A stretch of 64,000 nt of DNA from Kribbella pratensis (GCF_004366075.1 NZ_SODU01000004.1:62001-126000), one strand, 5' to 3'; numbered from the stretch's first letter, positions 51,933-61,075 are shown. The notes: a model not told the origin generated them from the sequence alone. Program-made: numbers and translations.

Positions 51933-53045
51933 ATGCTCGACGTGGTCGACATGGTCACGGCGTATGACGTCGTTGTCGCCGGCGGAGGTCCCGCCGGCGC
52001 AGCGACCGCCTTGCGGCTGGCTGGTTCTGGGTTCTCCGTCGCGTTGCTGGAACGCAGTCGCTTCGACCGGCCGCGCGTCGGCGAAACGCTTGCCCCGAGC
52101 ATCCAGCCGCTGTTGCAGGGCCTCGGGGTCTGGGAGCGGTTTGTTGCCTTGGGCCCCTTGCCATCGTGGGGCACGCGGAGCATCTGGAGCAGCACGGCAC
52201 CTGCTGCGCATTCGCATCTCGAAACTGGTTACGGCAGCGGCTGGCATGTTGATCGCCGGTTGTTCGACCGGATGCTGTGCGACGCGGCAGCCGCAGCCGG
52301 AACATCAGTGTCCCTCGGCACGTCCCTCATCGACTGCCGGTACGACGGCAGGTGGCAACTCACCTGCTCCAACGGCCACCGCCTGACTGCGCGAGTCCTG
52401 ATCGACGCGACCGGCCGCTCGGCCACCATCGGGCGGTCGCTCGGCGCGCGGCGGATCGCCTTCGACCGCCTGGTCGGGATCACCGCTCAATGGAGCGGCG
52501 TGGATGTCTCAGCCGAGCAGTACCTGCTGATCGAGTCGGTCCCCGACGGCTGGTGGTACACGGCGCCGCTTCCCGGGCACGTGATGGTCGGCATGCTCAT
52601 GACCGACGCCGACATCTGCCGCCACCACAACCTCGCCGCTTCAGCGCCCTGGCGCAACCACCTCGAATCCACCACAGCAACCGCACTCCGCGTCGACAGC
52701 GCAACATGCTTGCCGACCACGCCGCGGGTGTACTCGGCTGCCAGTCATCGGCTCGTCCGGCCCGGTGACATCCGCCCCTGGCTCGCAGTCGGTGACGCCG
52801 CCCTCGCCGTCGACCCCATCTCAGGCAGCGGCGTACCCCGAGCCCTCCGCACCGCCGAAGCCGCCGCAACAACAGCCGCCCGCCTACTGACCCACCCCGC
52901 CGACGCGATCCCCCTCACCACCTACGAGTCCACCCGAAACACCGAGTGCACCACCTACCTCTCCACCCGAGCCGACTACTACGCCATAGCCCTCCCCCAC
53001 CCAACCCCCTTCTGGACCCGCCGACAACTCACAGCCGCGTCCTGA
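51933..53045 (+). CDS. LodB-like FAD-dependent maturase of the CTQ oxidase
   Basis: 370 residues of the flavin-dependent hydroxylase/halogenase-like fold: YDVVVAGGGPAGAATALRLAGSGFSVALLERS binds FAD, RVGETLAPSIQPLLQGLGVW and RVLIDATGRSATIGRSLGARR are typical of LodB/tryptophan-halogenase relatives, and WLAVGDAALAVDPISGSGVPRAL is the second FAD motif. LodB proteins are needed to form the tryptophylquinone in LodA proteins. Starts 2 bases after the LodA-type gene ends, so the assignment rests on both sequence type and position. An ATG at 51951 is also possible. Confidence 0.85.
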   Translation: MLDVVDMVTAYDVVVAGGGPAGAATALRLAGSGFSVALLERSRFDRPRVGETLAPSIQPLLQGLGVWERFVALGPLPSWGTRSIWSSTAPAAHSHLETGYGSGWHVDRRLFDRMLCDAAAAAGTSVSLGTSLIDCRYDGRWQLTCSNGHRLTARVLIDATGRSATIGRSLGARRIAFDRLVGITAQWSGVDVSAEQYLLIESVPDGWWYTAPLPGHVMVGMLMTDADICRHHNLAASAPWRNHLESTTATALRVDSATCLPTTPRVYSAASHRLVRPGDIRPWLAVGDAALAVDPISGSGVPRALRTAEAAATTAARLLTHPADAIPLTTYESTRNTECTTYLSTRADYYAIALPHPTPFWTRRQLTAAS

Positions 53046-53048
53046 CCC

Positions 53049-53627
53049 TCAACCGTGCAGCGTGGGGTGGTAGACGAGTTCCTGGGTGTTGCCGTCGAGG
53101 GTGCGGGTCTCGAGCAGTTCGAGGTCGAAGTCGGCCGCTCCTCCGAAGATCGGATCGGCCCCGGTCTGTCCGGTGATCACCGGGAACACCGTCACCTGCA
53201 CGCGATCGACCAGGCCGGCGGCCATCAGCGCCCGGTTCAACGACAAGCTGCCGTGCGACCGCAACGGCACGTCGGACTCTTCCTTCAACCGGGCAACGAT
53301 CTCGACAACGTCACCGCTCACCACCGTCGCGTCCGGCCAATCGAGCGGCTCCCGCAACGTGCTCGACACGACCGTCGCCGGCAACTCTCGCATCCGCATG
53401 ACCCACGCATCCCGAACCTCGTCACCCTCGGCGCTCGCTACCAGCATCTCCGCATGCGCCCGATACGTGGTGGCGCCGAACACCATCCGCGCATCTCCGC
53501 CGTACAAAGCCAGCCGCCGCTCGAGAAACTCCGGCCCCTGCTTCCCCCAATACCCACCCCAGTCCCCAGTGTGCGCCCCGAACCCGTCAAGACTGGAAAA
53601 GACATCGAACGTATAGGTAGCAGTCAT
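53049..53627 (-). CDS. Dihydrofolate reductase-like (RibD C-terminal domain) protein
   Basis: 192 residues of the RibD_C/bacterial DHFR-like family: YTFDVFSSLDGFGAHTGDWGGYWGKQGPEF, ARMVFGATTYRAHAEML, PATVVSSTLREPLDWPDATVV, LRSHGSLSLNRALMAAGLVDRVQVTVFPVITGQTG. Family members reduce pteridine- or riboflavin-like substrates with NADPH, but most stand-alone ones have no known substrate. GAGGAG precedes the ATG. Convergent with the LodB-like gene. Confidence 0.9.
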   Translation of the reverse strand: MTATYTFDVFSSLDGFGAHTGDWGGYWGKQGPEFLERRLALYGGDARMVFGATTYRAHAEMLVASAEGDEVRDAWVMRMRELPATVVSSTLREPLDWPDATVVSGDVVEIVARLKEESDVPLRSHGSLSLNRALMAAGLVDRVQVTVFPVITGQTGADPIFGGAADFDLELLETRTLDGNTQELVYHPTLHG

Positions 53628-53720
53628 CACGCTCTCCTCAGGTACGCCGGCCGCTCTCGTCAGCAGCCGCTCACCCCTACCACGAACTCCCCACACCCGA
53701 TCCGACACCGATGCGCTCGG

Positions 53721-56700
53721 TCAGCGGAAGTCGCGGGATTTGGTGCGGGCGGCCAGGGGGAGGCGTTGGAGGTGGTCGGCGGAGAGGTTGGTTACTTCGC
53801 CGGCGCGTTCTACGCGGCCGCGGATGATCATGGCGGCGGCGTTGCGGGCCACGGCGGCGTGGCGGTGCCAGCAGCCGACGGTGATGACGATGTTCGCCAT
53901 GCCGGTCTCGTCCTCGAGGTTCATGAACGTGACGCCGGAGGCGGTCGCGGGGCGTTGGCGGTGGGTGACCACGCCGGCGACCCGGACGCGGGCGCCGTTC
54001 GGGGCCGCCTTCAACTCGGCCGCCGACAGGATGCCGTCGGCGCGGAGCCGGTCGCGGACCCGTTGCATCGGATGGCTCTCGGTGGTGATCGAGGTGGACC
54101 ACAGGTCCGCCATATCGGCCTCGATGTCGCTCATCCCGGGCAGCGTCGGCGGCGGACCGGCCGCGGTGATCCCGGCCAGCTGCCCCGGACGCTCCTCGGC
54201 CGCCCGGCCCGCTTCCCACAAGGCCTGCCGCCGGTCGAGCCCGAAGCAGTCGAACGCCCCGGCGGTCGCCAGCGCCTCGACCTGTGCTGCGGTGATCCCG
54301 GTACGCCGGACCAGGTCGGCCATCTCGGTGAACGGCCCGCCCCGCTCCCGCTCCTCGACGATCAGCTTCGCGCCCTTCTCCCCCACGGTGCGTACTTCGG
54401 ACAACCCGAGCCGGACCGCGAACGCACCGTCCCGGCGATGCACCGTGGTGTCGAACGGCGCCTTCGGATCGAACGGGCCTACCAACGGCTGCGGGTCCGC
54501 CAAACACTCGTCCATCCCGGTCGGCCCGGTCCGCTCCTGCCCTTCGACCAGCAACTCGAGCCCCGCGTCCACCCCCGAGAGATGCAGGTGCGGACGCCGT
54601 ACCTCGACGCCGTGCCGGCGGGCGTCGGCGACCAGGGACTGCGGTGAGTAGAACCCCATCGGCTGCGCCCGGAGCAGGGCGGCCAGGAACGCGGCCGGGT
54701 AGTGCAGCCGCAGCCACGTGCTGGAGTAGACGAGCAGCGCGAAGCTGATCGAGTGCGACTCGGCGAACCCGAAGTTCGCGAACGCCTCGATCTTGGCGTA
54801 GATCTCGTCGGCCAGCTCCCCGGTGATCCCGTTGCCCGCCATCCCGGCGTACAGCTTGTCCTTCAGCGACGAGATCTTCTCGATCCCGCGTTTGGAGCCC
54901 ATCGCGCGGCGCAGCAGATCGGCCTCGTCGCCGTCGATCTCGCCGACCGCCATCGCCATCTGCATCAGCTGCTCCTGGAACAGCGGCACGCCCATGGTCC
55001 GCTCCAGCACCGGTTCCAGCTTGGGATGCAGGTAGGTGATCGGCTCCTCGCCGGTCCGGCGGCGGATGTACGGATGCACGGCGCCGCCCTGGATCGGGCC
55101 GGGCCGGATCAGCGCGATCTCGGTGACCAGGTCGTAGAACCGCCGCGGTTTCAGCCGCGGCAGGGTCGCCATCTGCGCCCGGGACTCCACCTGGAACACG
55201 CCCACCGAGTCCGCGTGGCAGAGCTGGTCGTAGACCCCGGCCTCCTCCCGCGGGATCGTGTGCAGCTCCCACGACTCCCCGAGTTGCTCGCGGACCATGT
55301 CCAGGCAGTACTGCAGCGCGGCCAGCATGCCGAGTCCAAGCAGATCGAACTTCACCAGCCCCATCCACGCGCAGTCGTCCTTGTCCCACTGCAGGACCGT
55401 GCGCTTGTCCATCCGGGCGTGCTCGATCGGCACCACCTCGCCGACCGGACGCTCGGTCAGCACCATCCCGCCGGAGTGGATCCCCAGGTGCCGCGGGAAC
55501 TTCAGCAGCTCGGTCGCCATCCCCACAACCTGCGGCGGGATGTCGTGCTCGGTCGAGGTGATCTCCGGGCTCCAGCCGTCCACCTGTTTCGACCACGCAT
55601 CCTGCTGACCGACGGAGTACCCGAGGGCCTTGGCCATGTCCCGGACGGCGGACTTCGGGCGGTAGGAGATCACGTTCGCCACCTGGGCCGCGTTGTGCCG
55701 GCCGTATTTCTCGTAGACGTGCTGGATCACCTCCTCGCGGCGTCCGGAGTCGAAGTCGACATCGATGTCCGGCTCCTCGGCGCGCGTGGTGGCCAGGAAC
55801 CGCTCGAACGGAAGGTTGTAGAGGATGCTGTCCACCGCGGTGATCCCGAGCGCGTAGCAGACCGCGGAGTTCGCCGCCGATCCCCTGCCCTGACAGAGGA
55901 TCCCGTTGTCGTGCGCGAACTTCACGATGTCGTGCACGATCAGGAAGTACCCCGGGAAGCCCTTCTCCTCGATGACGTCGAGCTCCCGCTCCAGCCGCTC
56001 GTACGCATCCGGGCGCGCCGCGCGCGTCCCGTACCGCCGGGCAGCGCCATCGAAGGTCAGATGCCGCAACCACGACATCGGGGTGTGACCGTCGGGCACG
56101 TCGCGCAGCGGCAGCTTCGGTTTCGCCCGGGCGAGGTCGAACGCGAGCTGGTCCGCCAGCGTCACCGAGCGCGCCACCGCCCCGTCGTACCGCTGGAAGC
56201 GGGCGGTCATCTCCGCGCCGGAGCGCACGAACGCCATCCCGCTCGACGGCAGCCAGCCGTCCATCGCGTCCAGGTCGCGACGGGCCCGTACGGCGGCCAG
56301 CGCGGCAGCCAGCTTGTGCTGGGCCGGGGTCGCGTAATGAACGTTGTTCGTGGCAACTACCGGGAGGCCGCGGTCGGCGGCCAGACCGGCCAGGACGCGG
56401 TTCCGTGTGGTGTCGGCGGGGACGTGATGGTCGATCAGCTCGACAACCACCCGGTCCTTGCCGAACAGTGCGGTCAGCCGGTCCAGCTCGCGTCCGGCCG
56501 CCGCCGGGCCGTCGGCATGCCCGCCGAGCTCCAGCGCCTGCCGGACCAGTCCCTTACGGCATCCGGTCAGGATCATCCAGTGGTCACGACCCTTGGCAGC
56601 CAACCGCTCCAACGAGTAGACCGGCTTCCCCTTCTCCCCACCGGCCAGCTGCGCCTCGGTGATCTCACCGGCCAGCCTGTGGTACCCCTCCTGCCCCTCG

Positions 56701-57152
56701 GCCAGCACCAGCAGGTGACTGCCTTCAGGATCCGCCACCCCGTTCTGCGGGCCGGTCAGCCCCAGCGACAGCTCCGCCCCGAACACGGTCGGCAGCGAGT
56801 ACGCCGCCGCGGCCTCGGCGAACCGGGCCGCGCCGTAGAACCCGTCGTGATCGGTCAGCGCCAGCGCGTGCAGCCCCTGCCGGACGGCGGCCTCGACCAG
56901 GTCCTCCGGTTGCGAGGCGCCGTCCAGGAAGGAGAAGTTCGAGTGGACGTGGAGCTCGGCGTACGGCACCGAATGTTCCGGCCTGGCGGCCAGAGTCTTC
57001 GAAGGCACATACGGCCCACGATGCTGCGACCACGCAGGGCTGTCCCCGCCGTCGCCCGTGACCGGACGGCCGCCGTGGCTGCCCGGGCGCGAGCGGTCCG
57101 ACAGCTTGCGCTCCAGCTCCGACCACTTGATCGGCGGATTGTCGTAGCCCAT
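53721..57152 (-). CDS. dnaE2: Error-prone DNA polymerase III alpha (DnaE2/ImuC)
   Basis: 1143 residues. PHP domain at the N terminus (AELHVHSNFSFLDGASQPEDLVEAA), polymerase core with the catalytic aspartates in EEPDIDVDFDSGRREEVIQHVYEKYG, RPKSAVRDMAKALGY, PGPIQGGAVHPYIRRR, YAKIEAFANFGFAESHSISFALLVYSS, and a C-terminal OB fold (VRVAGVVTHRQRPATASGVTFMNLEDETGMANIV). The length and DnaE2-type C terminus without a beta-clamp tail fit DnaE2, which copies past DNA damage during SOS mutagenesis. A LexA box lies 35 bases before the ATG next to a TAATAT -10. imuA and imuB are not adjacent here. Confidence 0.95.
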   Translation of the reverse strand: MGYDNPPIKWSELERKLSDRSRPGSHGGRPVTGDGGDSPAWSQHRGPYVPSKTLAARPEHSVPYAELHVHSNFSFLDGASQPEDLVEAAVRQGLHALALTDHDGFYGAARFAEAAAAYSLPTVFGAELSLGLTGPQNGVADPEGSHLLVLAEGQEGYHRLAGEITEAQLAGGEKGKPVYSLERLAAKGRDHWMILTGCRKGLVRQALELGGHADGPAAAGRELDRLTALFGKDRVVVELIDHHVPADTTRNRVLAGLAADRGLPVVATNNVHYATPAQHKLAAALAAVRARRDLDAMDGWLPSSGMAFVRSGAEMTARFQRYDGAVARSVTLADQLAFDLARAKPKLPLRDVPDGHTPMSWLRHLTFDGAARRYGTRAARPDAYERLERELDVIEEKGFPGYFLIVHDIVKFAHDNGILCQGRGSAANSAVCYALGITAVDSILYNLPFERFLATTRAEEPDIDVDFDSGRREEVIQHVYEKYGRHNAAQVANVISYRPKSAVRDMAKALGYSVGQQDAWSKQVDGWSPEITSTEHDIPPQVVGMATELLKFPRHLGIHSGGMVLTERPVGEVVPIEHARMDKRTVLQWDKDDCAWMGLVKFDLLGLGMLAALQYCLDMVREQLGESWELHTIPREEAGVYDQLCHADSVGVFQVESRAQMATLPRLKPRRFYDLVTEIALIRPGPIQGGAVHPYIRRRTGEEPITYLHPKLEPVLERTMGVPLFQEQLMQMAMAVGEIDGDEADLLRRAMGSKRGIEKISSLKDKLYAGMAGNGITGELADEIYAKIEAFANFGFAESHSISFALLVYSSTWLRLHYPAAFLAALLRAQPMGFYSPQSLVADARRHGVEVRRPHLHLSGVDAGLELLVEGQERTGPTGMDECLADPQPLVGPFDPKAPFDTTVHRRDGAFAVRLGLSEVRTVGEKGAKLIVEERERGGPFTEMADLVRRTGITAAQVEALATAGAFDCFGLDRRQALWEAGRAAEERPGQLAGITAAGPPPTLPGMSDIEADMADLWSTSITTESHPMQRVRDRLRADGILSAAELKAAPNGARVRVAGVVTHRQRPATASGVTFMNLEDETGMANIVITVGCWHRHAAVARNAAAMIIRGRVERAGEVTNLSADHLQRLPLAARTKSRDFR

Positions 57153-57184
57153 GCGCCACTCCCGAACATCACCTAGAACCATAT

Positions 57185-57200
57185 TAGAACATAAGTTCGA
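57185..57200. promoter_or_regulatory. LexA (SOS) box before dnaE2
   Basis: GAAC-ATAA-GTTC at 57187-57198, flanked by TA and GA, matches the actinobacterial SOS box (TCGAAC-N4-GTTCGA) well. On the minus strand TAATAT (57186-57181) follows as -10. The LuxR gene begins 58 bases away on the other side. Confidence 0.85.
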
Positions 57201-57255
57201 CCGGTGCCCAGAACCCCGGGAGGTAGCCTGCTGGTAAGTCGAGGGGACGCGGCGG

Positions 57256-58866
57256 GTGGACGAGCACACGGACAACCTCACCCTGGCGCGGCAGGCCTGT
57301 ACGGCAACGGACTGGGCCACCGCCGCGGCGCTCTTCGACGTGGTCGCGACCGAGCGGCTCACCGCGGACGATCTCGCCGCGTACGCCGACGCCGCGTGGT
57401 GGCTCGGCCGGATCGAGGACACCCTGCGGTTGAACGCCGCTGCGTGCGACGCCTTCCTGGCCGGCTCCCGGCCGGTCGAGGCCGCATGGACCGCCATGGT
57501 GCTGGGCATCTTCCACCTGGGACGCGGCGACGAGCCACAGGGCATGGGCTGGATCGGCCGCGCCGGACGTCTGCTGCAGGGAGTACCCGAATGCAAGGTG
57601 CACGGATACCTGCTGCACCTGACGGAGGTGGAGGCGAACCTGCAGGCCGGCCGGCCCGGGGCGGCGGCGGAGGCGGCCCGCCGGACACAGGATCTCGGCC
57701 GCTGGCTCGGCCAGCCCGACCTGGTGGCTCTGGGCCTGAACGGCGAAGGCCGCGCCCTGATCAGGTCCGGCCAGGTGGCCGACGGGCTGAAGTTGCTCGA
57801 CGAGGCGATGGTCACCGTCCTGGACGGCCGGCTCGACCCGTTCGCATCGGGCACCCTCTACTGCCACACCATCGCGACCTGTCACGAGGTCGCCGACATC
57901 CGCCGGATGAGCCACTGGATCGGCCTGACCGAGCAGTGGCTGGCCGGCTTCCCCGCCGCCGTCGCGTTCGGAGGCTTGTGCGCGGTGCACCGGGCCCAGC
58001 TTCAGTTGCTCCGCGGCGAGTGGGACGAGGCCGAGCGAACCGCGCTGCGGGTCGCGGTGGACCTGGACGTCAACCGGATCGACTACGCCGCGGAGGCCTG
58101 GTACGTGGTAGCCGAGGTACGCCGGCTGCGTGGCGACCCGAGCGCCGCCGATGCGTACGACGAGGCACATGCCCGCGGGCGGGACCCGCAGCCGGGACGT
58201 GCGCTGTTGCAACTCCGGAAGAACCAGCCTGTGGCCGCCGCGACGGCGGTTCGCTCGGCCGTGGCCGCAGCCGGCCCCGACCCGTTGCGCCGGGCCCCGC
58301 TCTGGTCTGCCGCGGTCGAGATCGCGATCGCCGCGGGCCGGCTGGACGATGCGTCGGACGCAGCCTCGGAGCTGGCAGCGACGGCATCGAGGTACGCCAC
58401 GTCGGGGCTCGAGGCGATGGCAGCAACGGCACACGGCACGGTGCTGCTGGCCCAGGATCGCGCTGAGGAGGCACTTCCCGTACTTCGCGACGCGTGCCGG
58501 CGCTGGCACGAACTCGGCGCGGCGTACGACGCGGCCGCGATCTGTGTCCGGCTCGCTGTCGCGTATCGGGCGCTCGGCGACGAGACGTCCGCCGCTGCTG
58601 AGGTTGCGCGGGCCGAGACGACGTTCGAACGACTGGGAGCCTACCGGCAGCCACCAGGCTCGCCCGACGGGTTGACCGGACGCGAGTGCGACGTGCTGTC
58701 ACTCGTGGCCGACGGCCGCTCCAACCGGGAGATCGGCCAAGCGCTGCACATCAGCGACCGCACGGTCGCACGGCACCTGACCAACGCCTTCCACAAGATC
58801 GGTGTCGCCTCGCGGACGCAGGCCGCGCGCTACGCCATCGACCACGGGCTGACAGCCGGTCGGTGA
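57256..58866 (+). CDS. LuxR-type regulator with TPR-like sensory region
   Basis: 536 residues. About 460 residues of TPR-like helical repeats (LARQACTATDWATAAALFDVVATERL, MGWIGRAGRLLQGVPECKVHGYLLHLTEVEANLQAGRPGAAAEAARR) lead to a C-terminal LuxR helix-turn-helix (LTGRECDVLSLVADGRSNREIGQALHISDRTVARHLTNAFHKIGVASRTQAARYA). No NTPase domain is present, unlike the larger LAL/MalT regulators. GTG start with GAGGGGA upstream. The next gene, an alpha/beta hydrolase, is preceded by a palindrome and is its likely target. Confidence 0.9.
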   Translation: MDEHTDNLTLARQACTATDWATAAALFDVVATERLTADDLAAYADAAWWLGRIEDTLRLNAAACDAFLAGSRPVEAAWTAMVLGIFHLGRGDEPQGMGWIGRAGRLLQGVPECKVHGYLLHLTEVEANLQAGRPGAAAEAARRTQDLGRWLGQPDLVALGLNGEGRALIRSGQVADGLKLLDEAMVTVLDGRLDPFASGTLYCHTIATCHEVADIRRMSHWIGLTEQWLAGFPAAVAFGGLCAVHRAQLQLLRGEWDEAERTALRVAVDLDVNRIDYAAEAWYVVAEVRRLRGDPSAADAYDEAHARGRDPQPGRALLQLRKNQPVAAATAVRSAVAAAGPDPLRRAPLWSAAVEIAIAAGRLDDASDAASELAATASRYATSGLEAMAATAHGTVLLAQDRAEEALPVLRDACRRWHELGAAYDAAAICVRLAVAYRALGDETSAAAEVARAETTFERLGAYRQPPGSPDGLTGRECDVLSLVADGRSNREIGQALHISDRTVARHLTNAFHKIGVASRTQAARYAIDHGLTAGR

Positions 58867-58871
58867 CGCGG

Positions 58872-58889
58872 CTACGCACAACCGCGTAG
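58872..58889. promoter_or_regulatory. CTACGC-N6-GCGTAG palindrome
   Basis: Perfect 6-6-6 inverted repeat CTACGC ACAACC GCGTAG between the luxR stop and the hydrolase gene. A likely operator for the LuxR protein; 96 bases ahead of the hydrolase start. Confidence 0.5.
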
Positions 58890-58984
58890 ACCGCCCGCCG
58901 GCAGTTGGTCAATCGCACCGATGCCGGGGCGGCCGCGCGCGCCCTACCGTCTCGGTACACGCACCTGTTCAGGAGGGGATCATC

Positions 58985-59824
58985 ATGACTGACGAGCGGA
59001 TCCACCGAGCCGTCTCCGCGGACGGCACCGACATCGCCGGACGAGTGCTGGGCCGAGGGCCGGCGCTGGTGCTGGTCCACGGCGGGATCGGTGACGGCGA
59101 CCTCGCCTGGGAGGCGCTCCTCCCCCACCTCACCGACCGGTTCACCTGCTACCTGCCCAGCACCCGCGGCCGCGGGCTGTCGGGTGACAACCCGAACCAC
59201 TCGCCCGTGCGCCTGGAGGAGGACGTCGCCGCGTTCGTGGAGAGCATCGGAGAGCCGGTCTGCCTGGTGGGTTGGTCGGGCAGCGGAGCATGGGTGCTCG
59301 GCGCGGCCGCACGCAGCGGATCCGTGGCGGCCGTCGCCGCCCACGAGCCCGCCGTGATGTCGGTGATGCGAGACGAAGACCGCGCCCGGACGTTCGCCGC
59401 CCTGGCGACAATGGGTACGGCGACCGCGCAAGGGCGGTTCGTGGACGCGATGCGCGCGTTCGCCCCGTGGATCTGCACCGACGAGGAGGTCGCCGCCTTG
59501 CAGGAGAGGAACTTCTTCGTGCGATGGGCAGGCTGCACCCCGGCGATGTTCCGGTTCATCCAGGCCGACGCGGCCTACGGGGGACCCCGATCCACCGACC
59601 CCGCGGCGCTCAGGACGATCGGCGTACCGGTCCTGCTCCTCCGGGGCCGGCAGACCCTGCTCGACAGTTGGTTCACCGACGCGGCACGGTACATCGCCCA
59701 GTACGTCACCGACGTACACATCCGTGAACTACCGGACGTCGGCCACTTCGCCCCACTGGTCGCCCCGGGCCCTCTCGCTGACGAACTGATCTCCTTCTTC
59801 GAATCGGCCCGGCAACCAGTCTGA
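58985..59824 (+). CDS. Alpha/beta fold hydrolase
   Basis: 279 residues, cytoplasmic. PALVLVHGGIGDGDLAWEALLPHL is the oxyanion region, CLVGWSGSGAWVLGAA holds the nucleophile serine (GWSGSG), LLRGRQTLLDSWF may supply the acid and LPDVGHFAPLVAPG the histidine. Substrate unknown. GGAGGGGA precedes the ATG. Associated with the LuxR regulator upstream. Confidence 0.9.
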   Translation: MTDERIHRAVSADGTDIAGRVLGRGPALVLVHGGIGDGDLAWEALLPHLTDRFTCYLPSTRGRGLSGDNPNHSPVRLEEDVAAFVESIGEPVCLVGWSGSGAWVLGAAARSGSVAAVAAHEPAVMSVMRDEDRARTFAALATMGTATAQGRFVDAMRAFAPWICTDEEVAALQERNFFVRWAGCTPAMFRFIQADAAYGGPRSTDPAALRTIGVPVLLLRGRQTLLDSWFTDAARYIAQYVTDVHIRELPDVGHFAPLVAPGPLADELISFFESARQPV

Positions 59825-59904
59825 AGTAAATGGCTGGCCGGTGTGGTGAGCGGGTTGGTACCGTGCCGTGGTCCGTGACATTCGCACGTGGAGGTGATGC
59901 CCCG

Positions 59905-59961
59905 ATGAACGCTGCAGCGCAGTGGGTGCTCCCCTTCCCGTGGTCACGGGCGGGCGATTGA
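59905..59961 (+). CDS. Possible 18-residue leader peptide before GNAT-infA
   Basis: ATG to TGA encodes MNAAAQWVLPFPWSRAGD, preceded by the strong ribosome site GGAGGT (59890-59895). It is rich in hydrophobic residues and has two Trp and two Pro. A CCCGTG-GT-CACGGG hairpin lies inside its 3' half and a second hairpin directly before the GNAT ribosome site, the layout of a translation-controlled attenuator. No homology can be judged at this length. Confidence 0.45.
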   Translation: MNAAAQWVLPFPWSRAGD

Positions 59962-59973
59962 CGTAGGTGTCGC

Positions 59974-59999
59974 CGGGAGCGCCTCGAGAAGCACTCCCG
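59974..59999 (+). promoter_or_regulatory. Hairpin in front of GNAT ribosome site
   Basis: CGGGAG (59974-59979) pairs with CTCCCG (59994-59999); the right arm ends 1 base before AAGGAAA, the ribosome site of the GNAT gene. It could hide or free this site depending on translation of the leader peptide. Confidence 0.4.
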
Positions 60000-60012
60000 A
60001 AAGGAAACACCT

Positions 60013-60768
60013 ATGCACACTTCGCCTTTCACGATCTCTCGCGTCGCCGGCAACCAATGGCACGCGATCGAGAACGACCTGGTCGTCGGCCGCGGTCACG
60101 CGACGCGGCGCCTCGACGGCCGGACCTTCCTCAGCATCGACACCTGGCGCGACACCGTCTTCAACCGGCTCGCCGCCGCCATGGTGGCTGACCAACCGCA
60201 GTACACCGTGGTCGACGAGACGGACCACGACCTCCTGACCAATTGGGTACTCGCGGGATTCACGACATCACGCCGCGAAGCGGAGTTCGTCGTACCCACC
60301 GGCCCTTCCCGAGCGACCGTGCCATCGGGGGTGGTCATCACGACCGCCGACGAGGCTCCGCTGCGTGAGTTGGACCAGGCGATTCGCGACGAGGTCGAGG
60401 CAGGAGCCGGCTGGCAGACGATGCCCGCAGAGGTGCTGCCCTGGCAAGGCGGGACGAGGCCGATCGACCCGTCGAACTACACGGTCGCGGTGCGGGACGG
60501 TCGGTACGTCGGACTGGTCCGGGTAGCCACGATGACCCGGCGCCCGCGCATCGGGCTCGTCGCCGTACGGGCGGCCGAGCAACGGCGCGGTATCGCCCGG
60601 GCATTACTCGATCACGTGCTGGACGGTCTGCACAGCTGGGGATTCGAAGCCGCCACCGCGGAGGTCGACGAAACCAACACGGCGGCGCTGGCGCTGTTCG
60701 AGGGGCTGGGCGCGCGCCGTACGGGCTGTAGCCTGGAACTGGTCCGCCGGCCGGGACAGGCGGCCTGA
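60013..60768 (+). CDS. GNAT-family N-acetyltransferase
   Basis: 251 residues. The C-terminal GNAT core is clear: [51 protein letters not shown] (acetyl-CoA site Q/RxxGxA) and [26 protein letters not shown]. The N-terminal 85 residues ([28 protein letters not shown]) form a separate domain, as in two-domain GNATs. Acyl acceptor unknown. It is directly followed, 2 bases later, by an IF-1 gene and preceded by a possible leader peptide. Confidence 0.9.
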   Translation: MHTSPFTISRVAGNQWHAIENDLVVGRGHATRRLDGRTFLSIDTWRDTVFNRLAAAMVADQPQYTVVDETDHDLLTNWVLAGFTTSRREAEFVVPTGPSRATVPSGVVITTADEAPLRELDQAIRDEVEAGAGWQTMPAEVLPWQGGTRPIDPSNYTVAVRDGRYVGLVRVATMTRRPRIGLVAVRAAEQRRGIARALLDHVLDGLHSWGFEAATAEVDETNTAALALFEGLGARRTGCSLELVRRPGQAA

Positions 60769-60770
60769 CG

Positions 60771-60995
60771 ATGCCCAGAACAGCAGGCGGCATCGAGGTC
60801 GAGGGCACCGTCGTCGAGTGCCTCCGGAACGCCAACTTCCGGGTCGAGCTCGCCAACGGGCACAAGGTCCTCGCCCATATCAGCGGAAAGATCCGGAAGA
60901 ACTACATCAAGATCCTCCCCGAGGACCGCGTCCTCGTGGAGCTCAGCCCCTACGACCTGACCCGGGGCCGGATCATCTTCCGGTACCGCAACTGA
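60771..60995 (+). CDS. infA: Translation initiation factor IF-1 paralogue
   Basis: 74 residues, complete S1-like OB fold: [69 protein letters not shown]. All conserved IF-1 positions look normal. It is not beside rpmJ, rpsM or map, where the housekeeping infA of Actinobacteria lies, but coupled to a GNAT acetyltransferase. It is therefore probably a second IF-1, perhaps made under special conditions. Confidence 0.93.
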   Translation: MPRTAGGIEVEGTVVECLRNANFRVELANGHKVLAHISGKIRKNYIKILPEDRVLVELSPYDLTRGRIIFRYRN

Positions 60996-61039
60996 CGGCA
61001 CTGTCGCCCATCGCACACACCTCCCGCTCGGATCAAGAC

Positions 61040-61055
61040 TAGAACATGTGTTCGA
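61040..61055. promoter_or_regulatory. LexA (SOS) box before 111-residue gene
   Basis: TAGAAC-ATGT-GTTCGA, with the core GAAC-N4-GTTC at 61042-61053. A TAATCT -10 follows at 61064-61069, only 6 bases before the ATG, so the mRNA is probably leaderless. Confidence 0.85.
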
Positions 61056-61075
61056 TGAAGCGGTAATCTGAAAAC

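Noticed and set aside
59830-59890. WhiB7-type promoter before the leader peptide
   Set aside because: No AT-rich block next to a -10 could be found; only the leader ORF and hairpins are supported.
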